Below are positions 49,937 to 58,773 of a stretch of 64,000 nucleotides of DNA, in pieces. How positions within the stretch are numbered: position 1 is the stretch's first letter; each line of letters begins with the position of its first letter. The position numbers and the translations under genes are program-made. The stretch is from assembly GCA_902778935.1 (NCBI GenBank), contig CACYZT010000002.1, positions 328,693 through 392,692 of the forward strand, written 5' to 3'. The DNA is from an uncultured Bacteroidales bacterium. Its GTDB lineage: Bacteria; Bacteroidota; Bacteroidia; Bacteroidales; Paludibacteraceae. The notes below the pieces were generated by a model. It had not been told where the DNA came from, made no database searches, and worked only from the letters and a program-made list of their open reading frames with translations.

Positions 49937-50877
49937 AACGATTACTGATCATACGATTTTCAGCACTGGGCGACGTAGCCATGTTAGTGCCCGTAGTGCG
50001 AGAGGCAGCAGAGCAACTTCCGGAGACGGAGATTACGGTGCTCTCGCAGCAACGTATGTCAGATTTGTTTCGCTCCATGCCTGCGAACGTTCGGTTCTAC
50101 GGTGTCGATTGGCAGCAACAGTCGTTGCGAGAGGTTGTGAAGGATTTGGGTTCTTTCGACTATGTAGCCGATGTGCATGGCGTTTGGCGGTCATGGTACA
50201 TCGACCTGCGTATGTGGCTACGAGGCGCAAGAGTGAGAACGATTTGGAAAGGACGTTTTGCCAAATGGTTGCTTACCCACGGGTTGCTTCACCGACCGCT
50301 GAAACACAGTTCGGAACGATACTCCGACGTAATCCACATAAGCAAACAATATCGGAAAAAGGTCGGTTTAACTACGAAACAACCCTTACCGAGTGTCCAA
50401 AAAAGCGGTATAGGCATTGCGCCCTTTGCAGCACATAAAGGTAAGTTGTATCCTTTGGCGCGAATGGAACGCGTAGTGGCTATGCTGAGTGAACGAGGGG
50501 AGAAGATTGTGCTGTTCGGCAGTAAGGATGAGCGTGAGGCATTGGATAAGTGGGCAGCGAAATACCCTAATGTGGTGTGCATAGCCGGACAAAAGAGTTT
50601 GGCGGAGGAGTTGGATATGATACGCGGACTAAGGGTGATGGTGAGCATGGATAGCGCGAATATGCATTTAGCTTCGCTGGTCGGAACACGGGTTGTTTCT
50701 ATATGGGGTGCCACACACCCGCATGCCGGTTTCTTAGGTGTCGGGCAGAGCGAGAGCGACTGCGTACAAAGAGACTTGAAATGCCGTCCATGCTCCGTGT
50801 ATGGCAATAAACAATGCAAGTATGGCGATTACCGCTGTCTGGATATAGAGCCGGAAGAGATTGTAGCGAGAATATGA
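49933..50877 (+). CDS. Glycosyltransferase family 9 (heptosyltransferase-like)
   Basis: 314 residues, GT-B fold. N-terminus LLIIRFSALGDVAMLVPVV, C-terminal donor-site blocks GIAPFAAHKGKLYP, VSMDSANMHLASLVGTRVVSIWGATHPHAGF, and a cysteine-rich tail (CRPCSVYGNKQCKYGDYRCL) common in Bacteroidota members. It adds heptose or a related sugar to the LPS core. The start is TTG at 49933, formed within a repeat tract. ATGA overlap with the next gene. Confidence 0.92.
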   Translation: MKRLLIIRFSALGDVAMLVPVVREAAEQLPETEITVLSQQRMSDLFRSMPANVRFYGVDWQQQSLREVVKDLGSFDYVADVHGVWRSWYIDLRMWLRGARVRTIWKGRFAKWLLTHGLLHRPLKHSSERYSDVIHISKQYRKKVGLTTKQPLPSVQKSGIGIAPFAAHKGKLYPLARMERVVAMLSERGEKIVLFGSKDEREALDKWAAKYPNVVCIAGQKSLAEELDMIRGLRVMVSMDSANMHLASLVGTRVVSIWGATHPHAGFLGVGQSESDCVQRDLKCRPCSVYGNKQCKYGDYRCLDIEPEEIVARI

Positions 50878-52406
50878 GGATTGTTATCCATCCGAAATAT
50901 GAGTTTCTGCGCGCATGGTTGGAGCAGTTACCGGCGACGTTTGAGCAACAAGGCGAAGTGATTTACGAGGAACGTAATCAGATTCGAAGGATTGTTGCAG
51001 AGGGCGTTGCGGTGGTTGCCAAGCGGTTTCATACACCAAGCCTTATTAACCGGATTGCTTATACCCTATTTCGTAAGCCGAAGACTGTACGGGCATACGA
51101 GAACGCTGCAGAACTAATCCAACGAGGTTTTGCCACGCCGGAACCTATCGCCTATATCCTTTGCGGGAACGGGTTGTTGAAAGAGTCCTATCTGGTCACA
51201 TTGCAGAGTTCGCTTACGCACACTTTCTATGATTTCCGTGACGGGAAGATAGCCGGCAAAGAGGATTTGATTGAGGCTTTTGCGCTATATGCCGCTTCGC
51301 TGCACAACAAGGGCGTGCTGCATAAGGATTTCTCACCGGGGAATATCCTATACGGGCAAAGAGAAGGCAAATGGCAATTTGAGTTGGTGGACATCAATCG
51401 TATGCGGTTCGGGTCTATTTCACCGAAAGAAGGGTGTTACAATCTTTGCCGGTTGTGGGGAAAGAGTGATTTCTTTGAAACACTGTGTCCTGTATATGCC
51501 AAGGCAAGAGGCATCGATGAGGGGCAGTGCCTGACATGGATACAAGCGGGTCGTAAACGATTTTGGACACACCACGCGCATGAGCATTTCGTTACTGATG
51601 ACACTTTCTCTGTCGGGATTATCATCTCTGCTTACAATCAACCGAAATGGTTGGAAAAGGTACTCTGGGGTTTGATGGTACAAACGCACCCTGCGGATGA
51701 GATTATTGTGGCAGATGACGGTTCAGACGAGCGGACAGCGGCGCTGGTAAAACGCTATGCAGACAAGTTGCCGCTACGACATGTATGGCAGGAAGATAGG
51801 GGTTTTCGCAAGACGGAGATTTTGAACAAAGCGGTATTGGAAGCGAAAAGCGAGTATCTGATTTTCATGGACCAGGACGTAGTGCCCCGTCAAGACTTTA
51901 TTAGTCAGCACTACCGTCATGCAGCAAAAGGACGTTTTATCTCCGGCGGAGCAGTCATGTTACCTAAAGCGCTGAGCGAAGTACTGACAAAAGAAGATAT
52001 TCAATCGGGCAAAGCATTTGATATAACGTGGCTGACGCAACATGGGATGGCTTGGAACTGGAAGATGAGCAAACTATGGCGCAATGCGTTCGTATGCCGA
52101 CTGATGAACCGACTCACCCCGACTAAGGCTTCATGGAACGGAGGCAATGCTTCTACATGGCGTGAGTATATCATTCGTGCTAACGGATTTGACACGCGTA
52201 TGCGTTACGGGGCAGAAGACAGAGAGTTCGGTCAACGACTGGAGAACGCAGGAATACGCGGTATTCAGTTACGTTACGGCACGCCGTTACTGCACTTATA
52301 TCACGAGCGGCCTTACCGCAACGAAGAAGAGTGGAACAAGAACCAAGCTATTTGGCGCGAGACGAGACAAGAGAAACTAACGAAGACATCGTACGGCATC
52401 CAATGA
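50874..52406 (+). CDS. LPS core kinase fused to a family 2 glycosyltransferase
   Basis: 510 residues from the ATG at 50874. Residues about 1-255 are a Kdo/WaaP-type kinase: VVAKRF (ATP-binding Lys), LHNKGVLHKDFSPGNILY (catalytic loop HxD...N) and LVDINRMRFG in the DFG position. Residues about 265-510 are a GT2 domain: GIIISAYNQPKWLEKVL, IIVADDGSDERT, FMDQDVVPR, WNGGNASTWREYIIRANGFDTRMRYGAEDREFGQRL. The two activities would act on the same core oligosaccharide. ATGA overlaps join both neighbours. Confidence 0.88.
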   Translation: MRIVIHPKYEFLRAWLEQLPATFEQQGEVIYEERNQIRRIVAEGVAVVAKRFHTPSLINRIAYTLFRKPKTVRAYENAAELIQRGFATPEPIAYILCGNGLLKESYLVTLQSSLTHTFYDFRDGKIAGKEDLIEAFALYAASLHNKGVLHKDFSPGNILYGQREGKWQFELVDINRMRFGSISPKEGCYNLCRLWGKSDFFETLCPVYAKARGIDEGQCLTWIQAGRKRFWTHHAHEHFVTDDTFSVGIIISAYNQPKWLEKVLWGLMVQTHPADEIIVADDGSDERTAALVKRYADKLPLRHVWQEDRGFRKTEILNKAVLEAKSEYLIFMDQDVVPRQDFISQHYRHAAKGRFISGGAVMLPKALSEVLTKEDIQSGKAFDITWLTQHGMAWNWKMSKLWRNAFVCRLMNRLTPTKASWNGGNASTWREYIIRANGFDTRMRYGAEDREFGQRLENAGIRGIQLRYGTPLLHLYHERPYRNEEEWNKNQAIWRETRQEKLTKTSYGIQ

Positions 52407-53176
52407 AAGCAACACTCATCATATCAGTCTATAAAGACACGCGCGCGTTGAGAGCCGTGTTAGACAGCCTCAAACGGCAAACGGAGCAGGACATCGAGCT
52501 TATCATTTCCGAAGACGGCGAAGATGCGCAGATGGCTACGCTGATGGATTCGTATGATTTCCCATGGCCTACGCAACACCTGACGCAACCCGATGAGGGT
52601 TGGCGCAAAGAGCGTGCGTTAAACCGCGCCGTCATGGCGGCGAAGAATGATTGGTTGATTTTCATCGACGGCGATTGTGTCCTTCATCCGCGGTTCATCG
52701 AATATCACGTGAAGTATGCGCAACGCGGAGTGATATTAGCCGGAAAGCGCGTAAAGTTAAATCCTGCGTTGAGCGAACGATGCATGCAAGGCGAGCGCTT
52801 ATGCTTGTTCCCATACTTATTCCGGCGTCGCGGCTGCCGCTATGTAGAAGAAGCGTTCTATTGCGGACTGGCAAAGCAGTTCAGACGACCGGTCAAACAT
52901 CTGTTGGGAAGCAACATGTCGATGAGCCGCAGCGATCTGATGGCCATCAACGGATTTGACGAGAACTATACCTTGCCGGCAACGGGAGAAGACTATGACA
53001 TCGAATGGCGTATGCAGGCGAACGGATGTACGATGGTCAGTCTGCGCAATTTAGCAGTGCAGTACCATTTGCACCACAAGGAAAACTGGCAAGACCATGT
53101 GCAGAACATGATTTACTGCCGTGAGCAACAAGCGAAGAAGGAATATATCTGCAAGAATGGAATTCGGAAGATTTAA
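52403..53176 (+). CDS. Family 2 glycosyltransferase
   Basis: 257 residues from the ATG at 52403 (ATGA overlap). GT-A blocks: TLIISVYKDTRALRAVLDSL, ELIISEDGED, LIFIDGDCVLHPRFIEYH, LLGSNMSMSRSDLMAINGFDENY, GEDYDIEWRM. Its C-terminal half parallels the GT2 domain of the fused kinase protein, so the two probably arose by duplication. Presumed LPS core sugar transfer. Confidence 0.9.
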   Translation: MKATLIISVYKDTRALRAVLDSLKRQTEQDIELIISEDGEDAQMATLMDSYDFPWPTQHLTQPDEGWRKERALNRAVMAAKNDWLIFIDGDCVLHPRFIEYHVKYAQRGVILAGKRVKLNPALSERCMQGERLCLFPYLFRRRGCRYVEEAFYCGLAKQFRRPVKHLLGSNMSMSRSDLMAINGFDENYTLPATGEDYDIEWRMQANGCTMVSLRNLAVQYHLHHKENWQDHVQNMIYCREQQAKKEYICKNGIRKI

Positions 53177-54014
53177 CCATATTATCGGAGTGGTCGTTTG
53201 GTTTCGTCCGGGCAAGAAAGAGGTGGATGCGCTCAACCTATACAGGAACGACTTACCGCAAGTCATCATCGTCGATAACAGCGAGACGAGCAACGAGACC
53301 TTGGTGGCTTCGTTGACGAACGTACGCTATATACCGCTTTGCGAGAACAGAGGTATCGCAGCGGCACTGAATATAGGCTGTCAGGAGGCACTGAACATGG
53401 GCGCAGAATGGGTACTGACGATGGACCAGGATTCGCAATGGAACCAGCACTCACTACAGCAGTACATCGATGAAGCGGGACAGTACAACCTATTTGAAAA
53501 AGTAGGTATTTTTGCGCCGTTCCACGACTGCGACGGTCATCCACAGACGCATAAACGGCCGGGACGATTCCAGCTATTACGTATTATCATGTGCTCGGGC
53601 AACTTGCTTCGATTGCAGGCATGGCAAGAAGCGGGTGGATTTCGTGAGGACTTTTTCATCGACAGCGTGGACGACGAGATATGCTGCCATTTACGCCAAT
53701 TAGGTTGGCTCATCGTACGTACGAATGATATACTGCTGACGCACCATTTAGGTAACGGCGTACAGATTGTCAAAATCATCCGTCATCCCTATACATCGCA
53801 CGCTGCATGGCGGTACTACTATATCGCCCGTAATATGCGATGGATGAAGCAGATGTATCCGGAGATGGCACCATACTACAAGAAATATCTGCGCAAAGAG
53901 CTCAAACGTCTGGTTCTCTACGACTGGGACGACAAGCGCAACAAAATCAAGAATTATCTGCGGGGACTTCGCGACGGACGGATTTCTCCCAAGCAAACAA
54001 CATCAAGGCGATGA
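53157..54014 (+). CDS. Family 2 glycosyltransferase (rhamnosyltransferase-like)
   Basis: 285 residues from the ATG at 53157. Blocks: GVVVWFRPGKKEVDAL, VIIVDNSETSN, NRGIAAALNIGCQEAL, WVLTMDQDSQW, SGNLLRLQAWQEAGGFREDFFIDSVDDEICCHLRQLG, GVQIVKIIRHPYTSHAAWRYYYIARN. This resembles RfbF/rhamnosyltransferase-type GT2. It overlaps the previous gene by 20 bases and the convergent O-antigen-ligase-like gene by 68. Confidence 0.9.
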   Translation: MEFGRFNHIIGVVVWFRPGKKEVDALNLYRNDLPQVIIVDNSETSNETLVASLTNVRYIPLCENRGIAAALNIGCQEALNMGAEWVLTMDQDSQWNQHSLQQYIDEAGQYNLFEKVGIFAPFHDCDGHPQTHKRPGRFQLLRIIMCSGNLLRLQAWQEAGGFREDFFIDSVDDEICCHLRQLGWLIVRTNDILLTHHLGNGVQIVKIIRHPYTSHAAWRYYYIARNMRWMKQMYPEMAPYYKKYLRKELKRLVLYDWDDKRNKIKNYLRGLRDGRISPKQTTSRR

Positions 54015-55137
54015 ACTGCGGGTGTAGATGAGGTCCGACGGGTTCGGTCATGCACTGCAGGAACAGCGCAAGCAGGAACATCCAAAGGAAAAGACGGTTA
54101 TCGCCCACCGGTAATCGTGCTGCGAGCACAAAGAGCGCGAGCAAAAGAACCACTCCTATTATTCCCACCGACAACCAATACATGAGAAATGCATTGTGCG
54201 GATGATGCGTCATCATGGTCTTTCCCTGCTCGGCAAACTTAGGGATATTATAGATGATCGGTTGTATGAAGCCGGCGCACATCGCGGAGTCGGAATAGGC
54301 CTGCTCAACGTACTGCTCGCTGAGCGTGGACAGACCATAGCCGCATATCGGTTTCTGCTCCGCCATGCGTACCGAATAGTCCCAGACGGCAAACCGCGGT
54401 TCGTACACGAAGTCATAATAGGTCATCTTACCACGTTGCATCATCACCACGGCAGACAAAACCACCAAGAGGACAGCACATAGCCAACCGGCAATCTTAC
54501 TATAGCGATAGAGATAATAGGTCACACAGACACTGATGATAATAAGGGAAGTAAACATACCTATTCTGCCTTCCGGCAAAAAGAACTCGACACCCCAGGA
54601 TAGTATCATCGCGAGTATCATCAACCCTTTCTGCCACCATCGCGGTAAGGAAGAAAGCGTAGCAAAGCCGAAGAGGAGTGTCGCATTGACATACAGATTG
54701 ACCACCATGTGCGAATTGATGTAAATGCCGCAGAGCGTTTGCACCAACATGACCAACGAGGTTGCCAGCATTGTACAGGTTACGTGCCACAACCGCAACT
54801 TGGGCGTGGAGCCCACGATGCCTACCATTCCCACGAACGCGAACCAGTGATGGCAGTTCATCTGCGTGCGGTAATAATCCGTCGGCGGAGTAGCATCAAA
54901 CAACTGTCGCAATGGAATCATCGCCCAAAGGGCTATCATCACCACGTACATCCATTTATCGGTATTCCACTTCCACACTTTCCATTGTTGATTGAAAAGG
55001 ATATTAAGGAAATAGCCGGTCAGCATCACGATGCAGGCTATGCGCTGGTATCCCGTCCAACCATAGGGAATAGAACTGATAACCATCAAGAATCCGATGA
55101 TGGAAATCCATTGAAATATTTCGTTTAATCGTTTCAT
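53947..55137 (-). CDS. O-antigen ligase-like membrane protein
   Basis: 396 residues, about 10-12 hydrophobic segments. The large periplasmic loop (about 240-320) ends in TMMTHHPHNAFLMYWLSVGIIG, the histidine-containing segment typical of WaaL/PglL-type Wzy_C ligases. Such enzymes transfer lipid-linked glycans to lipid A-core or to protein. The ATG overlaps the stop of the upstream outer-membrane gene. The last 68 bases overlap the convergent GT2 gene. Confidence 0.85.
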   Translation of the reverse strand: MKRLNEIFQWISIIGFLMVISSIPYGWTGYQRIACIVMLTGYFLNILFNQQWKVWKWNTDKWMYVVMIALWAMIPLRQLFDATPPTDYYRTQMNCHHWFAFVGMVGIVGSTPKLRLWHVTCTMLATSLVMLVQTLCGIYINSHMVVNLYVNATLLFGFATLSSLPRWWQKGLMILAMILSWGVEFFLPEGRIGMFTSLIIISVCVTYYLYRYSKIAGWLCAVLLVVLSAVVMMQRGKMTYYDFVYEPRFAVWDYSVRMAEQKPICGYGLSTLSEQYVEQAYSDSAMCAGFIQPIIYNIPKFAEQGKTMMTHHPHNAFLMYWLSVGIIGVVLLLALFVLAARLPVGDNRLFLWMFLLALFLQCMTEPVGPHLHPQFIALMLFAWEKSVRREVPADNS

Positions 55138-57557
55138 TCGTTATGTGATTGAAGTCCAACAGACAGGGTTAACAATAGGCCGCGCGGGGTGCAGAGACTG
55201 AGTGGATAGCGGTGACCGAGCACATCTGTTCCGGTGGTACCGTCGTACATGAAGCAGTACTCATTCAGCTCGGTTGCAAAGTCCCAGATATTATAGCAAA
55301 CGGCTTGCACGGAGAAGGGAACACCGCGAATGAGTCCACGGTATTTGAGACGCAGGTCGAAGTTAAAGAACGAGTCCGTACGTTTTCCGAAATTACCGTC
55401 CACCACATTGATGCCTCGGCTGTGTCCATTCCAGATAATCGCCTGCGAATGACCTTCGCCATCCGTGTCTATCATTGTGCGATAGGAAGTGAACGGCGTA
55501 CCATCGCGGAACTTACCGCTGAGACTAAGTTGCCAGTTCTCGGTGATATTCACGCCCAATTGCAAGCGGGCAATGTAGGCGCGGTCCTGGTTAAGGCGTC
55601 CAAGCGAACGAATGCCGTCATTCGTTTCTCCTTTATTGGTCTCCACCAGTGGCATATTGGGGCTTGCCTGCGACTCCGAAAGGACGTTAATATCCTCCGT
55701 TTGCACGCCGTTACCCAAGGTTGAAGGACCGGATAGGCACTCGCTCTGCCAGCTGAAGGAAACGAACACTTTCTTACCGTGGTACGCATACTTGACCACA
55801 TTGGAGGCGAAGACGGGCGAGTTGAACACACCCGTACCGGTAGGTGCAGCAGGCACCACGTCGTAATAACGCTCTTGCGGCTGCATGCGCCACACTTCTC
55901 CGACGGCTTCGTAACTGCCGGCACACTCGTCTGCCAAACGCACCGACCATGTGTTATAGTATTTCTTGAAACTTGATAGGATGCTTATCTCATGCCGTCC
56001 GATGGTAAAGACTATCGGCACATCGACTGCCACGTACTGTGGTTGCCAAAGTCCTTTGCCGAGCCGGTGGTAACGCCCGCCGGTGGTGGTCAGCAGGGTG
56101 TTGGTACCCGCATAATACACTTCTCCGCTCATATAATCATCACTCAGGAACCGAAGCTGCTCGTAGGTATAAGGGATACGATAGTTGGCGACAATGATGT
56201 CGGCTCTAAACCAGCGCGTGGGCTCGAAATGGATGTCCAGTTTCGCCTCCCATGAGGGTGTCACGAGAGACTTGCCGCGTACTAACATACCGTCCAGCGT
56301 AGCTGCTATCGAACCGCTCAACCTCATCCACGGCAACACCGGATAGTCCGCTTCGAGCGAGAGCGTATTCTCTAACATCCCTGCGCTGAACGACCGTGCC
56401 GACCAACTATAGTCATACAAAGGTATCGCCGCCATGTGATGTCCCTGGAAATAAGCGGAGTTCGTCCATTCGTTCTGCGAGGGGTTAAAATGCAGGAACG
56501 AGTTATAGCTGTCCAGATGAACTTTCAGCCAAGGAAGGATCGCATAGCGATAATCGACCGCCCAGTTCAGTTCATGCGTTTGTCCGTCCGGATACCAGGG
56601 TTCGAAGGCTTCTCCGTCCACGTCCAGCACATTGCGCGAGAACTGCAAGTCACGATGCCGGTCACGCCGCAGAGCATAAGTCAGACCTGTCGTGAACTCT
56701 CCGTTCCTGCCGAAATCTTTATTACCATATACGGAGAAAGAATGGTTGATTTGTCGCGCCGCCTCGTTCTCATTATAACCGAATTCGCTATACCCGTCAG
56801 CCCGAAAACCCGCTCGGAGAATATAGTGCAACGCATCAAAAACTGCGTTGGTTGCAACAGGTAGTTGACCGTCCAGTTGCACTTGATAATAGTCGGCATC
56901 GTAGGTGCCGCAGATACCATTGTAGTCGTATCTCAACTGCCGGCGCACGCCATAACCGGCATGAATATGCTGCGTATAAATACGCCCTTCGGCAGGAATG
57001 CCGTAGGTCACATCTGCATGTCCGGCACCAACGACATGCTTGCGCGAATTTAGCGGCACATCATTATAGAGCCGCTTGATGGCTGAGTTGCCTTCCTGCA
57101 GCTCCTGCAGCCACTTGGCGGTAATACTATATCCGCCCACATTACCTCCTTGCCCCGACACGCTCACCTGCCACGGGCGCAGGCTGTCTGCCGTCCAATA
57201 TACCGCACCGCGGTTATAGTCTATCGCCATGGAGTGAACAAACATATCCGGCGTATAGAGCGCGTCACCGGCATCGGTGCGGCTGTCCACGCGGAAGTTA
57301 TTGAGGTAGTATTTATTCCAACGATAGGAGTTTCCGTTAATGGAGAATATCAGCGGTTCTGGCGTTGCCCATTCGCCTGTCGTCTCCACCTGATAGACCG
57401 ACACATCGCTGTTGTTGTCCAGATAGTGACGCAGTTCGCCCCATTGGTACCACTCGCGGAACCACTCACTCTTTATCGAGTCCATGCCCCTATTCGTCAC
57501 CGCCAAGAGCGGCCACGGGAGGCAAAAGACCAATATGGCGAGTAGAGAGCGTTTCAC
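55134..57557 (-). CDS. Large outer-membrane barrel, TonB-dependent-receptor-like
   Basis: 807 residues from a GTG at 57557. Signal LLAILVFCLPWPLLA. The N-terminal 150 residues resemble a plug (YYLNNFRVDSRTDAGDALYTPD, GQGGNVGG), followed by many long amphipathic strands with aromatic girdles and a C-terminal strand. No carboxypeptidase-like domain and no clear TonB box are seen. Its place between a glycan ligase and another barrel suggests a glycan-related transport or assembly role, by inference. Confidence 0.65.
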   Translation of the reverse strand: MKRSLLAILVFCLPWPLLAVTNRGMDSIKSEWFREWYQWGELRHYLDNNSDVSVYQVETTGEWATPEPLIFSINGNSYRWNKYYLNNFRVDSRTDAGDALYTPDMFVHSMAIDYNRGAVYWTADSLRPWQVSVSGQGGNVGGYSITAKWLQELQEGNSAIKRLYNDVPLNSRKHVVGAGHADVTYGIPAEGRIYTQHIHAGYGVRRQLRYDYNGICGTYDADYYQVQLDGQLPVATNAVFDALHYILRAGFRADGYSEFGYNENEAARQINHSFSVYGNKDFGRNGEFTTGLTYALRRDRHRDLQFSRNVLDVDGEAFEPWYPDGQTHELNWAVDYRYAILPWLKVHLDSYNSFLHFNPSQNEWTNSAYFQGHHMAAIPLYDYSWSARSFSAGMLENTLSLEADYPVLPWMRLSGSIAATLDGMLVRGKSLVTPSWEAKLDIHFEPTRWFRADIIVANYRIPYTYEQLRFLSDDYMSGEVYYAGTNTLLTTTGGRYHRLGKGLWQPQYVAVDVPIVFTIGRHEISILSSFKKYYNTWSVRLADECAGSYEAVGEVWRMQPQERYYDVVPAAPTGTGVFNSPVFASNVVKYAYHGKKVFVSFSWQSECLSGPSTLGNGVQTEDINVLSESQASPNMPLVETNKGETNDGIRSLGRLNQDRAYIARLQLGVNITENWQLSLSGKFRDGTPFTSYRTMIDTDGEGHSQAIIWNGHSRGINVVDGNFGKRTDSFFNFDLRLKYRGLIRGVPFSVQAVCYNIWDFATELNEYCFMYDGTTGTDVLGHRYPLSLCTPRGLLLTLSVGLQSHNE

Positions 57558-58408
57558 GGACGGGATTTGAGGATAGGAAGACGATAGGCAAGGCCAACCC
57601 TAATCTGATGGAAGGGATAATCCTTAATGCCGTACTGGTATTGGGCGAAGGGTTCGAAGCCCTTGATATGTCCGGCAGCCCGCACTTTGATGGACATCGG
57701 AGCATCTCCGTAACGCTCCCAGCCGACGTATCCGCCCCACTCTGCCTGAAGGGAAAAATACTCATGGTTCAGCTGCGCCTGCAGGCCATACATGACCGCA
57801 TCGTTCTGCCGCGCCTCGGTCGTTTGCCAGCAGAGGAAACCTACCGAACCGGCAAAGCGCAAGTTGATGCTTCGGATAGGTATTGTCTGTCCTATCGCGA
57901 GGTCGAAGAAATAGCCCGGGCTGTCGAAATGGCGTTTGAGTTGGAACTGCTCACCGCTGGCGGTCTTGACACCTACGCGCACCGTCATCTGCGGGATATA
58001 GCGGGCTTTCTCGGTCTTGAGCCAATCGTTATGCAACACTTGGATATTCGTTGCAATATACACATCGCCTGCCCCGCTTCCTATACCGTCCGCCTGGCTG
58101 TACCACTCGTACACCGGCATCCAAAGCGCGATGGTCGCCCAGCGCGTGAACAGAGGGACACTCACACGCGCGAAGAGGTCTGCCGTCTTGTCGCCGTTAA
58201 AACCAAAATAACCGTCACCCGCCAGTTCCAGCTTCAGCTGTTCGTCCACGCGTCCGTCCGACATATCGGGTATCGGCAGCGCGTTCGGACCGAAGAAAGC
58301 GGGTGCTACACCGGTAGGCGTGAAAGCGAACGAGGGACAAAAGACCGCTGTGACCAACGACCAAAGACAGAAGGCAACGAGATATTTACGCACGGAAGGT
58401 AAAGACAT
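57554..58408 (-). CDS. Outer-membrane barrel protein, unknown function
   Basis: 284 residues. Signal FCLWSLVTAVFCPSFA. The mature part has repeated amphipathic strands (QMTVRVGVKTASGEQFQ, LRFAGSVGFLCWQ, MYGLQAQLNHEYFSLQAEWGGYV) and a C-terminal strand QIRVGLAYRLPIL. No family was recognised. It is translationally coupled to the 807-residue barrel (overlap of four) and overlaps GtrA by 23. Confidence 0.65.
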   Translation of the reverse strand: MSLPSVRKYLVAFCLWSLVTAVFCPSFAFTPTGVAPAFFGPNALPIPDMSDGRVDEQLKLELAGDGYFGFNGDKTADLFARVSVPLFTRWATIALWMPVYEWYSQADGIGSGAGDVYIATNIQVLHNDWLKTEKARYIPQMTVRVGVKTASGEQFQLKRHFDSPGYFFDLAIGQTIPIRSINLRFAGSVGFLCWQTTEARQNDAVMYGLQAQLNHEYFSLQAEWGGYVGWERYGDAPMSIKVRAAGHIKGFEPFAQYQYGIKDYPFHQIRVGLAYRLPILKSRP

Positions 58409-58766
58409 AATTCATCGAGAAATTCCAGAGGGTTACACATCCTACGGCAATCAGTTTGCTCAGATAGAAATGAAGATGGAGCCGTTCGTGCAGCAGATAG
58501 ACGATGAGGTTATTGAGCGCCAGTCCGATTGTGGCTATCACAACGAAGGACAGATATTCCCGTACCACGGCTTCGCTCTCGCTCTCAAACGTCCAGAGAC
58601 GATTCCAGACATAGTTATTCGTGGCAGCGAGGACGAACCCAAGCGAGTTACTGAGATATTTGTTCCACCGCAGTTTCTCCTTGCAGAGCCATGTAACGCC
58701 GAAATCAACTATCATTCCGCTGCAGCCGACGATGCCGAAGCGAATGAAACGCATCAATATGGTCAT
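58386..58766 (-). CDS. GtrA-family membrane protein
   Basis: 126 residues with four hydrophobic segments. FGIVGCSGMIVDFGVTWLC, NNYVWNRLWTFES and LWNFSMNYVFTF are family phrases. GtrA proteins help move polyprenyl-linked sugars or act with a lipid-linked sugar transferase. The ATG at 58766 is used; a GTG at 58781 would overlap the GT39 stop. Its place just after GT39 fits a shared pathway. Confidence 0.85.
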   Translation of the reverse strand: MTILMRFIRFGIVGCSGMIVDFGVTWLCKEKLRWNKYLSNSLGFVLAATNNYVWNRLWTFESESEAVVREYLSFVVIATIGLALNNLIVYLLHERLHLHFYLSKLIAVGCVTLWNFSMNYVFTFRA

Positions 58767-58773
58767 CCAAGTG

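Noticed and set aside
57365-58402. Plus-strand ORF of 345 codons opposite the 284-residue barrel gene
   Set aside because: The minus-strand frame has a signal peptide, barrel strands and four-base overlaps with its neighbours; the plus frame has none of these.
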